A stretch of DNA of 64,000 nt from Lujinxingia sediminis. GTDB taxonomy: Bacteria > Myxococcota_A > Bradymonadia > Bradymonadales > Bradymonadaceae. The translations under genes were made by a program, and so were the position numbers. Within the stretch, counting starts at the first letter, position 1; each line of letters starts with the position of its first letter. The notes under the pieces are model-generated. The model searched no databases and was not told the origin of the DNA. It saw only the letters and a list, made by a program, of their open reading frames with translations. Below are positions 42,926-55,500 of this stretch, in pieces. The DNA lies in the NCBI RefSeq assembly GCF_004005565.1, contig NZ_SADD01000001.1, positions 1,178,001 through 1,242,000 of the forward strand, read 5' to 3'.

Positions 42926-43654
42926 TCAGTGGCGAGCGCGTCGACGCAGGCGCTCCAGCCGTGGATGATCCGGCTTGAGAGCTTCCAGCCGATCGATGGC
43001 ACGGCGGCTCATCGCATGGTTCTGCGTGTTGATCGCAAAGCGCGCGCAGATCACAAAAACTTCCGGATTATCCGGCTCCATGCTCATCGCCTGAGTCAGC
43101 AGCCTGGCGGTCTCGTCGACCATCTCCCGACTGGTCGGATCGAGCTTAAAGCGCGTGTACGCCAGGTTGGCCAGGATGATGCCCCGAGAGGGGTCGTAGG
43201 TGACCGCACGAGTGAGGACATCGTTGGCGGCGTTGAAGTCGCCCAGGCGCAGGTAGGTCAGGCCGTCGCGAAAGTAGATGTCGCCCATGGCGGCGGCGTC
43301 CGGTTCAACGCCGGGGACCTCCGCTCTGGAGGGCGAGGCAGCCTTTTGATTCTGTTGCAGCGCGGGTTGCTGACGCGACTGAATCTCGACGACCGCGCGG
43401 CCGATGGCCCGACGAATGTCCAGCGCCTTACGCGTCAGGTCCATATCTCCCAGACGCTGGAAGTTCTCGGCGCGGTAGAAGCGTTCGTAGCGCTCGTAGC
43501 GGCTGCGCACCTCGTCGATGTCGGAACCCGGCGCCAGGTTGAGCACGACATAAGGATCGGCCGTGCTCTGAATGCGCTCGAAGTCCTCATGCACAATCGT
43601 CTGGATGCGGCCCAGGCGGCTGGCGCGGTCATCGCTCTCGTCGGGATTACCCAT
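42926..43654 (-). CDS. TPR protein with degenerate J-like N-terminus
   Basis: A 242-residue protein. The N-terminal part (DPYVVLNLAPGSDIDEVRSRYERYERFY..., to about residue 95) has the helix phasing of a J-domain but no HPD triplet at all. The C-terminal half has TPR-like repeats (GDIYFRDGLTYLRLGDFNAAN, GIILANLAYTRFKL, and PEVFVICARFAIN) and ends in basic HPRLERLRRRARH. There is no signal peptide. It is built like the protein at 31248 but with a more decayed first domain. It ends two bases from the convergent barrel gene's stop and is divergent from queA. No strong ribosome site is visible before the ATG. Confidence 0.72.
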   Translation of the reverse strand: MGNPDESDDRASRLGRIQTIVHEDFERIQSTADPYVVLNLAPGSDIDEVRSRYERYERFYRAENFQRLGDMDLTRKALDIRRAIGRAVVEIQSRQQPALQQNQKAASPSRAEVPGVEPDAAAMGDIYFRDGLTYLRLGDFNAANDVLTRAVTYDPSRGIILANLAYTRFKLDPTSREMVDETARLLTQAMSMEPDNPEVFVICARFAINTQNHAMSRRAIDRLEALKPDHPRLERLRRRARH

Positions 43655-43763
43655 GAAAATGCACTTTTAATCTGGACGGAAGTGTGTTTTGAGTCCGGAA
43701 AAGTCGTCGCTGGCGAGTGTATCAGGAAGAGCGCGCGGCACAAAGGTTGTGGCAGGGAGAACG

Positions 43764-46114
<2,351 letters not shown>

Positions 46115-46177
46115 ATCCGGCCTGCGTGTGATGCGCAGATGCGCTTTCTGGGGGCGCAGGCCGGCACCGGCGTGCGC

Positions 46178-46206
46178 TTGACCCGCCTTCGGAAGGCTGC
46201 TAATTC
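46178..46206 (+). promoter_or_regulatory. Weak candidate promoter ahead of yajC-secDF
   Basis: TTGACC (46178-46183), 17 bases, then TAATTC (46201-46206), with a poor -10 match. A hairpin (GCGCA...TGCGC, 46154-46177) lies immediately upstream. The 232-base tgt-yajC gap is otherwise empty. Confidence 0.25.
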
Positions 46207-46346
46207 ACAGCGTCCTTGCGAGCCGGAGAAATTGCCCTTTTGCTGCTGCCGGGAAATAAAACCCTTGCGGCGCCGGGCTATGGCCTCGCCATGCATTCTA
46301 ACCTGAACCTTTCATCGCTCTCTGCGGTCTGGAGACCTCGCCCATC

Positions 46347-46721
46347 ATGCAAAACCCCGAATTTTTGATACTCGCGCAGGCAGCCGGCGCGGCGAACCCG
46401 ATGCTGAACCTGGTCTTTATCGGCCTGATGGTGCTGATTTTCTGGTTCATCGTGCTCCGCCCTCAGGCCCGAGAGGCCAAAGCCCACCGTGACTTTGTCT
46501 CCGGGCTCAAAGCCGGCGATGAGGTGATCTCCGCCGGCGGGCTCTACGGCAAGGTGGTGAGCATCGACGGCGCCATCGCCCACGTCGAGCTCTCCCGGGG
46601 GACGAAGGTCCGTTTTGACCGCAACAAGCTGCACCCGATTGCCGGTGGGGCCATCGTCAGCGAAAGCGTTGATGCTGAGAAGGCGAAGAAAGACGCCGGG
46701 AAGACGAAGAAAGACGATTAA
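46347..46721 (+). CDS. yajC: Preprotein translocase subunit YajC
   Basis: A 124-residue single-span membrane protein that associates with SecDF. The hydrophobic helix (about 18-40: MLNLVFIGLMVLIFWFIV...) is followed by the YajC core motif LRPQAREAKAHRDFVSGLKAGDEV and GGLYGKVVSIDG. The C-terminus has lysine/aspartate-rich repeats (KAKKDAGKTKKDD). It lies between tgt and secD in the classical gene order. A GGAG site is upstream, though rather far. Confidence 0.96.
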   Translation: MQNPEFLILAQAAGAANPMLNLVFIGLMVLIFWFIVLRPQAREAKAHRDFVSGLKAGDEVISAGGLYGKVVSIDGAIAHVELSRGTKVRFDRNKLHPIAGGAIVSESVDAEKAKKDAGKTKKDD

Positions 46722-46875
46722 TTAAGTGGCGGCGTCCCCGGACGCCTGCCCCGAGAATGTGTCCGGGCCCCGATGGTTGTGGGGCACGGCTCGCGAATTG
46801 ACGACAGAGCGCGCATTGCCGCCCGGGCCAGGAAGGCCTCGGAGCGGCGGCGCGCTCGAACGGAGTTTCGGTTTT

Positions 46876-48690
46876 ATGAAGAGCTCACTGTACCGCTGGG
46901 GAGTTGTTGTCGTGGCCTTTCTGGCCGCGCTCTACGTGCTGACCCCCACGATCATCGACTGGTCCGATGGCAAACTCGACGGCGCGCCCGGCTCGACCGA
47001 TGGCGTCGCCTCGATGTTTCTCAAGACCAATGAGGCCACCGGTCAGGTGACCTGGGAGGGCATCCAGCCCTTGACGCTGGGCCTGGACCTGCAGGGCGGC
47101 CTGCTTTTGCAGTACCATGTCTACGTCGACCGCGCCGTTCAGGACCGCCTCACCCGTATGGCGTCGGACCTTGAAGAACGTCTGGCCCAGGAGAAGGAAG
47201 GCATCGAGGTCGAAGCGGTCCACCCCCCGGGGCAGACGTATATCGATGTGACGTTGGGAGATGCCGCCGACAAGGCGCTCTTCACCGACGACTTCATGAC
47301 CTTCTTCCCCAGCCTGCTGAAGATGGACAGCGGCAGCAACACGCTGCGCCTGGAGATGGACCCGAACTACATTGAGGAGACCAAAGGCTTTGCGGTCACC
47401 CAGGCCATTGAGACCATCCGCTCGCGTATTGACGCGCTGGGTGTGGCCGAGCCTTCCATCACCCGCCAGGGCATGAGCGATATCGTCATTCAGCTCCCTG
47501 GCATCCAGGAAGAGAACATCGAGCGCGCCAAGGAACTCATCGGTCAGACCGCTCAGCTTCGCTTCCAGATGGTCGATGACGATGGCACCAACCAGTTCTT
47601 CGGCCAGTTCCGCGGCCAGCTCCCCGAGGGCTTTGCGCTGCGCAGCATCGATGGCGGCTACTTCTCGGTAACCCACCAGAGCAAGGACGCGCTCAAGGAG
47701 TTTTTCGCCGGCCGTGCCCCCGACAACCGTGCCATCGGCTACCAGTTCCACCCGGTTTACATCGACCGGGAGAACGGCATCATCGACGAGCAGCAGTCCT
47801 ACTGGAAGACCTACCTGGTCTACCGTGAGGCGGAGCTCACCGGCGACTACATCCAGGATGCGCGCGTGGCGGTCGACCAGCAGTTCAACCGTCCCTACGT
47901 CTCGCTGAACTTCGACGCCAAGGGTGCCGAACTCTTCGGTGCGACCACCACCGAGTACACCGGACAGCGTTTTGCCATCATGATGGACGACGAGGTCAAC
48001 AGCGCGCCGGTCATCAATGAGCCGATCCTCGGCGGCCGCGCTCAGATCACGCTCGGCTCGATGCAGTCCTACACCGAGATTCAGAAAGAAGCGCAGGACC
48101 TGGTCATCGTGCTCCGCCACGGCGCCCTGCCCGCTCCGATCGAGCGCCAGTTTGAGACGATCGTCGGCCCCACGCTCGGCCAGGACTCGATCGACTCCTC
48201 GATGCGCGCGCTCCTGGTCGGCAGCATCCTGGTCATTCTCTTCATGCTCATCTACTACCGCCGAAGCGGCTTCATCTCGACGATCGCGCTGACGCTCAAC
48301 CTGGTGCTGATTATGGCCGGCCTGGCCGCCATTGGCGCCACGCTGACGCTGCCCGGTATCGCCGGCATCATCCTCACCGTCGGTATGGCGGTGGACGCCA
48401 ACGTCATCATCTACGAGCGTATTCGTGAGGAGCTCGTGGTGGGTAAGAAACCCGTTCGTGTGGCGGTCAAAGAGGGCTTTGATAAGGCGTTCTCCGCGGT
48501 GCTCGACGCCAACATCACCACCGGTATCGCCGCGCTGGTTCTGTTGCAGTACGGCACCGGCCCGATTCGGGGTTTTGCCATTACCCTGCTCATCGGGATC
48601 GTCTCGACGCTCTTTACCGCCGTCTACGTCACGCGCATCCTTTTTGACGACTGGATGCAGCGCAGCAAGAAAGACACGCTGAGCATCTGA
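46876..48690 (+). CDS. secD: Protein translocase subunit SecD
   Basis: A 604-residue inner-membrane component that uses proton-motive force to pull secreted proteins across. The first transmembrane helix is at about 9-25. A large periplasmic domain contains LGLDLQGGLLLQYHV and the P1 head, and the SecD motif PTLGQDSIDSS precedes five more helices (about 440-590) with GMAVDANVIIYERIREEL. The ATG at 46876 puts the first helix at the normal distance; the frame is open farther upstream but that part has no family match. GGAG is about 10 bases upstream. It is followed by secF after a 91-base gap. Confidence 0.97.
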   Translation: MKSSLYRWGVVVVAFLAALYVLTPTIIDWSDGKLDGAPGSTDGVASMFLKTNEATGQVTWEGIQPLTLGLDLQGGLLLQYHVYVDRAVQDRLTRMASDLEERLAQEKEGIEVEAVHPPGQTYIDVTLGDAADKALFTDDFMTFFPSLLKMDSGSNTLRLEMDPNYIEETKGFAVTQAIETIRSRIDALGVAEPSITRQGMSDIVIQLPGIQEENIERAKELIGQTAQLRFQMVDDDGTNQFFGQFRGQLPEGFALRSIDGGYFSVTHQSKDALKEFFAGRAPDNRAIGYQFHPVYIDRENGIIDEQQSYWKTYLVYREAELTGDYIQDARVAVDQQFNRPYVSLNFDAKGAELFGATTTEYTGQRFAIMMDDEVNSAPVINEPILGGRAQITLGSMQSYTEIQKEAQDLVIVLRHGALPAPIERQFETIVGPTLGQDSIDSSMRALLVGSILVILFMLIYYRRSGFISTIALTLNLVLIMAGLAAIGATLTLPGIAGIILTVGMAVDANVIIYERIREELVVGKKPVRVAVKEGFDKAFSAVLDANITTGIAALVLLQYGTGPIRGFAITLLIGIVSTLFTAVYVTRILFDDWMQRSKKDTLSI

Positions 48691-48781
48691 GCGAGGCCCT
48701 TTTACCCGAACGCGCGAACGCGCCGCCTGAAGACTTCTTTCGTCCTGAGGGCGGCGCCCTCGAATAGCAGTGAGACCTTTC

Positions 48782-49972
48782 ATGAAGATGTTTCAAATTT
48801 ACCCCTACGATGCGCAGAACGACATCATCGGGAAGCGCAAAATCACCGGGATCATCTCGATCGTGCTGATGATCGCCAGCGTCGTGCTCCTGGCGACCAT
48901 CGGCCCGAAATGGGGCATCGACTTTCGCGGCGGTACCGAGCTGATCATCAAGGTTGACCCCAGCGTCACCGATGACGAGGTGCGTGAGGCGGCAGCGAGC
49001 ATCGGGCTGACCGATGCCTCGGTGCAGCGCTACGGCGCGGAGAGCGAGGGTCGCTTTATGATCCAGACTCAGGAAGTCTCGGTGGTCGATGAGGTCAAGG
49101 TCGAAGAGATCCGCGGCGCGCTCGACGCGCTGGGTGATCTGGACGCGGCCATCTGGGATGAGGAGCAGCCCGACCGTATGGACCTTCGCTTCAGCGCCCA
49201 GAAAGACACCGCGCAGATCGAAGAGGCCATCGTCGCCACCGGCCTCACTCGGGTGAGCGTCGAGACGGCCGGCCAGGCCGAGGAGGCCTTCTACACCGTG
49301 CGCTTCCAAGATCTGCAGAACATCATCCGCGAGGGCTTCGCCCAGGCCTTCGGTGAGAAGTTCACCGAAGCCGGTGGCCTGGAGCGCCTGGAGACGGTCG
49401 GCCCGCGTGCCGGCGAGCAGCTGCGCAACAGCGGTCTGGTCTCGATCATCGTCGCCCTGCTTGCCATTCTCGTCTACATCTGGTTCCGCTTCGACATTCG
49501 TTACTCCCCCGGTGCGGTCGGCGCGCTGGCACACGACGTCACCATTGCGCTGGGTCTGTTCGTGGTGCTTCAGATTGAGATCAGCCTGCCGATCATCGCT
49601 GCGGTGCTCACCATCATCGGTTACTCACTCAACGATACGATCGTGCTCTTCGACCGTATCCGCGAAGACCTCGACCGCGCCGGCACCAAGCCGCTGATCG
49701 AGGTGGTCAATGAAGCGATGAACGAGACGCTCAGCCGTACGCTGATCACCTCGCTGACGACGCTGCTTGCGGTGACGATGATCGCGATCATCGGTACCGG
49801 TTTGATTCAGGATTTCGCCGTCGCGCTGATTATCGGCATCGTGATTGGTACCTACTCCTCGATCTTCATCGCCGCGCCTTTGATGGTCCGTATGGACGGC
49901 TACCTCAAGGAACGTCGCAAGGCGCAGGTGCTGCTCGATAAGGCCGACGCCGACCAGGGTGCCAGCGTCTGA
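48782..49972 (+). CDS. secF: Protein translocase subunit SecF
   Basis: A 396-residue partner of SecD. It has an N-terminal helix (about 21-41), the WGIDFRGGTELIIKV motif, a periplasmic domain that is longer than the usual SecF one, and a five-helix C-terminal block with VGPRAGEQLRNSGL and GYSLNDTIVLFDRIRE. The family is usually about 300-320 residues; the excess lies in the periplasmic region. The first good start is ATG 48782, and a GTG four codons earlier is possible. A strong terminator follows, closing the queA-secF cluster. Confidence 0.96.
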   Translation: MKMFQIYPYDAQNDIIGKRKITGIISIVLMIASVVLLATIGPKWGIDFRGGTELIIKVDPSVTDDEVREAAASIGLTDASVQRYGAESEGRFMIQTQEVSVVDEVKVEEIRGALDALGDLDAAIWDEEQPDRMDLRFSAQKDTAQIEEAIVATGLTRVSVETAGQAEEAFYTVRFQDLQNIIREGFAQAFGEKFTEAGGLERLETVGPRAGEQLRNSGLVSIIVALLAILVYIWFRFDIRYSPGAVGALAHDVTIALGLFVVLQIEISLPIIAAVLTIIGYSLNDTIVLFDRIREDLDRAGTKPLIEVVNEAMNETLSRTLITSLTTLLAVTMIAIIGTGLIQDFAVALIIGIVIGTYSSIFIAAPLMVRMDGYLKERRKAQVLLDKADADQGASV

Positions 49973-50007
49973 GGGGTCCCCCTCTACGCGGGTTGAATTC
50001 GCCCCAG

Positions 50008-50043
50008 GAGCCCCACGGCAGCTGCCGCGGGGCTCTTTTTTTT
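50008..50043 (+). terminator. Intrinsic terminator after secF
   Basis: GAGCCCC (50008-50014) and GGGGCTC (50029-50035) enclose the palindrome CGGCAGCTGCCG. Eight Ts follow. Confidence 0.9.
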
Positions 50044-50182
50044 AGCCCCGGACTGCCCCCTTGAGATCTGCGCGATGAATGACGTTGGGGGGAAACTTTG
50101 TTAGGCTCAGCGTCGCCCGGTGCGCCTTTTGACGATCGACCCCGCGCGCCCTTTTATTGCGCAAGCCGCAGGCCCAACGACC

Positions 50183-51937
50183 ATGGAACAGACCTCACCC
50201 GAATGGGTTGTCACCCAGGCTCACGATGTCAGCGCCGAGGCGCTGGCCGGAGAGCTGGGCGTACACCCGCTGACCGCACGCATCCTCTTGCAGCGCGGCA
50301 TTGGCGATGTCGACCAGGCCGCGCGCTTCTTGAACCCCTCGCTCAAGCAAATGGCTGACCCCTTCGGCATGAAGGGCATGGAAGAGGCCGTCGTCGAAGT
50401 GCTCACCGCCATCGATCGCGGTGAACGCATCATGATCCACGGCGACTACGACGTCGACGGGGTCTGCAGCGTTGCCCTGCTCTACCAGTTCTTGCGTCAG
50501 CTGGGCGCCCAGGTGGAGTACACGATTCCGCAGCGCGACCAGGATGGCTACGGCCTCAACGCGCGCAGCGTGCGACGTTTTGCCGAACAAGGTGTCTCGC
50601 TGGTCATCACGACCGACTGCGGCGTCTCCAACGTCGAGGAGATCGGGCTGGCCCGGGAGCTGGGGCTTAAAGTGGTGGTCGTCGATCACCACACCGTGCC
50701 GCCGGTGCTTCCGCCGGCCAACGCGATCTTAAATCCCCTTCAGCCCGGCTGCGGATTTGCCTTCAAACAGCTGGCGGCGGTCGGGGTGACCTTCTGTCTT
50801 GTGGTGGCGCTGCGCGCCACGCTGCGCGATCACGGGGTCTTTAAGCACATCCCGGAGCCGGATATCCGCGAGTATCTGGATCTGGTCGCGCTGGGTACGG
50901 TGGCCGATGTGGTCCCGCTGATCGACCTTAACCGCATCTTCGTACGTCACGGGTTGGAGGTCTTGGCCGGGCGCCGACGCGCGGGCATCTCGGCGTTGAT
51001 GGAGCGGGCTCGCGTCGATCAGGGACCGATCTCCCCCCAGACCATCAGCTTTCGACTGGCTCCTCGCCTCAACGCCGCCGGGCGCATGGGCGATGCTTCG
51101 ATCTGCGTGGAGCTGCTGACCACCGAGAGCTACGCCCGGGCCATAGCGCTGGCCCGGGAGCTTGAGGCTCAAAATATAGCTCGCCAGGGGCTGGAGCGGG
51201 AACTGCTTGAGTGGGCCATTCCCCAGGCCGAGCGGGAGGTGGCCCTGGGCCGGCAGATGCTGGTGGTCGCCGGTCGCGGCTGGCATCGTGGCGTCCTGGG
51301 GATTGTCGCCAGCCGGCTCGTCGAGCGCTTTCACCGCCCGGTGGCCATGGTGGGCATCGACGACGAGGGGGTGGGCAAAGGAAGCGTGCGCAGCATTGAA
51401 GGCATCAACGTCATCGAGGTGCTGCGCTTCTCGGCCGATTTACTGGAGACCTTCGGAGGCCACACGGCAGCGGCGGGCCTCTCGCTGCTGGAGCACAACG
51501 TCGACGCGCTTCGCGATCGCCTCGACGACGGGCTCTGCCGGGGGCTGGAGGGACGCGTCCTGCCCCAGCGCAAACTCGCGATCGACTGTGAGGTTTGTCT
51601 GGGGGAGCTCGATGAGCGTTTCGGCCATGATTTAAGGCGCCTGGGCCCCTTCGGCACAGGTAACCGTGAGCCGGTGCTGCTCTGCCGCCAGAGTCAGGCC
51701 TCGCATGTGCGCGTGGTCGGCAACAATCACCTCAAGGCGAAGTTTCGGGGCGGCGGAAATGCCCTCGACGGCATCGGGTTCTCTATGGCAGAGGAGGCTG
51801 CGCTGCTCAACGTTCCGGTCGCCGTAGCCTTTGTTCCCCGCTTCGCCACCTTCCGCGGACGGACGCGCCTTGAGATGCATATCCGCGGTCTTCGGCGCGC
51901 TGACGAGCACTGTCCCGACCGCGTGCTCACTCCCTGA
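50183..51937 (+). CDS. recJ: Single-stranded-DNA-specific exonuclease RecJ
   Basis: A 584-residue 5'-3' exonuclease of the DHH family used in recombination and mismatch repair. Metal-site motifs appear in order: HGDYDVDGVCS, TTDCGVSN, VVDHHTVPP, GTVADVVPL and RLAPRLNAAGRMGD. The DHHA1 part follows (GRGWHRGVLGIVASRL, SGHT-type GGHTAAAGLSLL), then a C-terminal OB domain (GPFGTGNREPVL). The start at 50183 is used because the family begins shortly before WVV; a GTG at 50120 is an alternative, and neither has a strong ribosome site. It lies 21 bases before a small membrane protein gene. Confidence 0.96.
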   Translation: MEQTSPEWVVTQAHDVSAEALAGELGVHPLTARILLQRGIGDVDQAARFLNPSLKQMADPFGMKGMEEAVVEVLTAIDRGERIMIHGDYDVDGVCSVALLYQFLRQLGAQVEYTIPQRDQDGYGLNARSVRRFAEQGVSLVITTDCGVSNVEEIGLARELGLKVVVVDHHTVPPVLPPANAILNPLQPGCGFAFKQLAAVGVTFCLVVALRATLRDHGVFKHIPEPDIREYLDLVALGTVADVVPLIDLNRIFVRHGLEVLAGRRRAGISALMERARVDQGPISPQTISFRLAPRLNAAGRMGDASICVELLTTESYARAIALARELEAQNIARQGLERELLEWAIPQAEREVALGRQMLVVAGRGWHRGVLGIVASRLVERFHRPVAMVGIDDEGVGKGSVRSIEGINVIEVLRFSADLLETFGGHTAAAGLSLLEHNVDALRDRLDDGLCRGLEGRVLPQRKLAIDCEVCLGELDERFGHDLRRLGPFGTGNREPVLLCRQSQASHVRVVGNNHLKAKFRGGGNALDGIGFSMAEEAALLNVPVAVAFVPRFATFRGRTRLEMHIRGLRRADEHCPDRVLTP

Positions 51938-51958
51938 AGAATCACCCCGGTATCCTCT

Positions 51959-52279
51959 ATGCCTCGTTACCGCCGCCCTCAACGACGAGCGCCAAACTGG
52001 CGCGCTGCCGCGATTCAGATCGCCGTGTTGACGCTCATGCTGGTCGCGCTGCTCTCGTTTAAAGATGTCATCGGCACCGGGACGACGGCCTTTGTCGAGT
52101 CGCTGACCGCCGAGGATGTGCAGGTCGCCGCGCCCGACGCTCGGGGAGCTGACGCCCCTGGAGTCGACGCACCGAGCCGGGCGGATCAGGCGCAGATCGA
52201 TGGCGGTACAGCCGAGTCGGCCGACTCGGCGGAACTGGCCAATACGCCAGACTCCCCGGGCAGCTCTGACGTCGACTGA
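51959..52279 (+). CDS. Small single-span membrane protein of unknown function
   Basis: A 106-residue protein. An Arg-rich N-terminus (RYRRPQRRAPNWR) is followed by one hydrophobic helix (about 19-35, IQIAVLTLMLVALLSF) and then an acidic, Ala/Asp/Ser-rich disordered tail. By the positive-inside rule the tail should be periplasmic. It is 21 bases downstream of recJ on the same strand, and the stop is followed by a gene-free gap. I do not recognise the family, and the low-complexity tail limits homology calls. Confidence 0.55.
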   Translation: MPRYRRPQRRAPNWRAAAIQIAVLTLMLVALLSFKDVIGTGTTAFVESLTAEDVQVAAPDARGADAPGVDAPSRADQAQIDGGTAESADSAELANTPDSPGSSDVD

Positions 52280-52597
52280 GCGCATTGAGCATCGTCCCAA
52301 ATCTCCCAAGACGCGACAAAGTGGCCTGGCCGATGCCCTACATCCCCACCGGAACGTGGTCTGTTGCGACACAGCACCGGCTCCGGCGCACTTTTAGCGC
52401 GCTGAAGGGTATCCGGCACCAGTCCGAGCCGGGGTGAGATCAAGGTGACGCGACGCCCCGTCAGCAAAACGTATCATGCAATCGACGATGACCGGCCGGT
52501 CAGCTCCTTGACCCCAGAGCGCCTTTTCGCGACGGTGGTGACGCTTATCTAAGTCGTTCACCCGGGCACCCTGCCCGTCGCTTCCAAGGCCTGTGCC
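52280..52597. other. Gene-free region upstream of the giant lipoprotein gene
   Basis: A 318-base gap with no convincing coding frame. It contains TATCAT (52472-52477, a good -10 without a recognisable -35) and a 14-base perfect palindrome shortly after it. Confidence 0.5.
52472..52502 (+). promoter_or_regulatory. Candidate -10 element plus operator-like palindrome
   Basis: TATCAT (52472-52477) is followed by the perfect palindrome TGACCGGCCGGTCA (52489-52502). The palindrome would cover the transcription start if TATCAT is a -10. No TTGACA-like -35 is seen at standard spacing. Confidence 0.3.
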
Positions 52598-55500
52598 ATG
52601 CGTGTCTCGCGTCTCTTTGTCTCTCTTGTCGTGTGGATGGGGTTCGTGGCCTGTGGGGGCGAAGAGCCGCGGCTGGAATGCAGCGACAGCGCTCCCTGCG
52701 AGCGGGGGGCATGCTCCTCCGAGAACGTCTGCGAGAACGCGCCGAGCTGCGCGCAACCGGAGGATTGCCTGGCGGGGTTCAACTGCATCGACGGCGCATG
52801 CACCGACGCGGAGGCAGGGCTCTGCGAAGGCGTCAGCTGCGCGCGCGGCATCTGCAACCCGGCCAGCGGGCAGTGCGTCAACGACGTGGCGTGCAGCTCC
52901 CTGAACGAGGCGACGGCCTGCCTGGCGGAGCATCTCTGCGTGGAGGGAGGCTGTGTGAGCGAGGCTGGTTTCTGCGCCGATTTGGGCTGCGGGCGCGGCA
53001 CCTGCTCGGTGGAGGAGCGCGCGTGCGTTAACGCCGAGCGCTGCGACGGCGACGATGCCCGCTGCCTCGCAGGGTTCTACTGCGCCGACGATGCCACCTG
53101 CCAGCCCAACGTCTGTGACGAACACGGGGTCACGTGTGGGCGAGGCGTCTGCGAGCCCTCGTCCGGGGAATGCGTCAGCGCTGAGGTGTGCCGGGGGCAA
53201 TCGGAATGCCTCGACGGGCTGTGGTGCGTCGAGGGCAGCTGCGAGGCCCCCGAAGACGCCTGCCGGAGCTGCCAGGGCAACCAGAGTTGCGATGTGGACG
53301 GACCGACAACCACGGTGCTCTGTCGCGAGAACGTCCTCGGCTGCGAGCGCTCAGTCGACTGTCTGGACGGACGCGTCTGCCGCTCCGGGCAGTGCGCGGC
53401 CGTCGACATGGTGAGCTGTCGCCAGGACAGCTACGAGCCCAACGACCTCGCCAGTGAAGCCACCGACCTCAACGCCGCGCTATCCGGTGATGGTGAACTA
53501 TGGGCCTCGGTGTGCGAAGGCGATGTGGACCATTTCACGTACAATGTGCAGGGCCAGGGTTTGATCCGGGGCGTGGCGATCGTCGAGCTGCGCCTTGCGA
53601 CGGAAGACCTGGGGGCCGGACGTCTCGACGTGCGTCTCTTCGCCCCCGGCGGCGAGGAGGTTGCCGGCGGCCAGAGCGACGCGCAGGGCGTTGTGCGGCT
53701 GGAAAAAGAGGTGCGGGCCTTTGAGCTGGGCGTCTACACTGTGGAGGTTCGCCCGGCCCCGGACGCGCCGACCTCCGGGCTTCGCTATAGCCTCTTTGGG
53801 CGTTTCGTTGAGGAGCGCACCGCCGCGTTTTGTGCCGGGGCCGAGACGATTGAGCCGGGCATCCACCCGGGCGACACCACCGACGCCACCCAGGGCATCG
53901 AGGCCGGCGCCTGCCTCGACGCGAGCTCGCCGGCCCGGGCGTATCGCTTTGTGCTGGAGCGTCCGGGGCGCGTGAGCTTGAGCCTGCGCTCCAACTCCAG
54001 CTCGGCGCTGGGCCTGGTGCTTCGGGAGGGATGCGACCGCCCGAGCGGCGTACTGGCGTGTGCGTTGGCCGAAGAGGTGGTGGCTGGAGAGGCGCTGGAG
54101 ATGACGCTCCGCGAAGGTGTCTATCACGCCATTGTCCAGGGAGAGACGGCCACCGAGCGCGGCGCCTACGACCTGACGCTGGCCATCAGGGATTTGAGCT
54201 GCACACCGGGTCAAAGCCGTTGTGTGGGCGATGAGCAGGCCGAGGTCTGCCTTGAAGATGGCACGGCCTTCGCGCCGCAAAGCTGTGAGCAGGGCTGCTC
54301 CGCGCAGACCGGCTCCTGTGTGGTCCGTGAGGGCGACCGCTGCTCGGCAGCCATCGACGCCACCGGTGGATTTGAGGGGGGTGTCAGCTGGCGAGAGCTC
54401 TCGCCGGACTACGACCCGGGTAGCGCGAGCTGCCTTCCCGCCAACACCGAGTCCCGCTCGACCTCCCAGGCAGATGCGGTCTACCGCGTCACGCTCGGCC
54501 CCGGGCAGGCCGTAGAGGGCTGGCTCAGCAGCAACATCGCCAACACCGCCCTCTACATCATGGAGAACTGCCTGCAGCCCGCCACAAGCTGCCTGGCCGG
54601 CGCGGACAGCCGCCAGCCCGAGCGTAACGGGCGTTTTGAGCAGAGCGTCGTCTACACCAACGCCTCCGCCGTGGAGCGCACCGTCTTTGTGGTCGCCGAC
54701 AGTGGCGAGGCCCAGATCGCCGAAGAAGCCCCGCTGCGCGTCCTCGCCGGCGACGTAATCTGCGAGCCGGGCACAACCCGCTGCGACGGGGACGCCCTGC
54801 AGGTCTGCAGTCCCGCGGGGGTAGCCTACCTGAGCGAGCGAAGCTGCCCCTTCGGCTGCCAGGAGGCGGCTTCGCCAGATGAGCTCCACCGGTGCACGCC
54901 GGTGCAGAATGACGTGTGCAAAGGGGCTGTGGCATTGCGAGATGGAGAGGTCTTTGAGGCTCATATCGACGACTACGCCGGACATGCTGGCGGCGAAGGC
55001 TGTGATGATGCTCTCGCTGGCCCCGGCGCGCTCTTCTATGTCGACGTGCTGGCCGAAGAGGTGCTCGACCTTCACCTCGACGCGCAATTTGAGGCGGCGA
55101 TCGAGCTTGCCACACGCTGTGATGATTTTGCCGGAAGTTGCACCGCCTCCCAGCTCAACGCGATGCCCGGCGACCAGGAGCTGCGCGTTGTGGCACCGAG
55201 CTCCGGCCGCTATTTCATCCGAGTTGGTGCGCAGCAGGCGGCGGCCGCCGGAGCGTTCACCTTGAGCGCTGCGGTGCTCTCCCCGAGCTGTACGCCCGGT
55301 GAGCTTCTGGGTTGCATCAGCGCCACCGAGCTCGGCTACTGCGACGGGTTCGGCCAGCCGCAGAGCTACACGTGCACTGGAGGATGCGATCAAGGCGCGT
55401 GTGCCGAGCCCTCCGGTGATATCTGCGCCGACGCCCGTGTCATCGCGGTGGGCGAACGCGTCACAGGTGACTTCCGCGGCATCAATGCCCTCGATCTGGG

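Noticed and set aside
46885-48783. Minus-strand open frame of about 630 codons over secD
   Set aside because: It is antisense to a certain secD; the translation is Arg/Asp/His low-complexity without domains.
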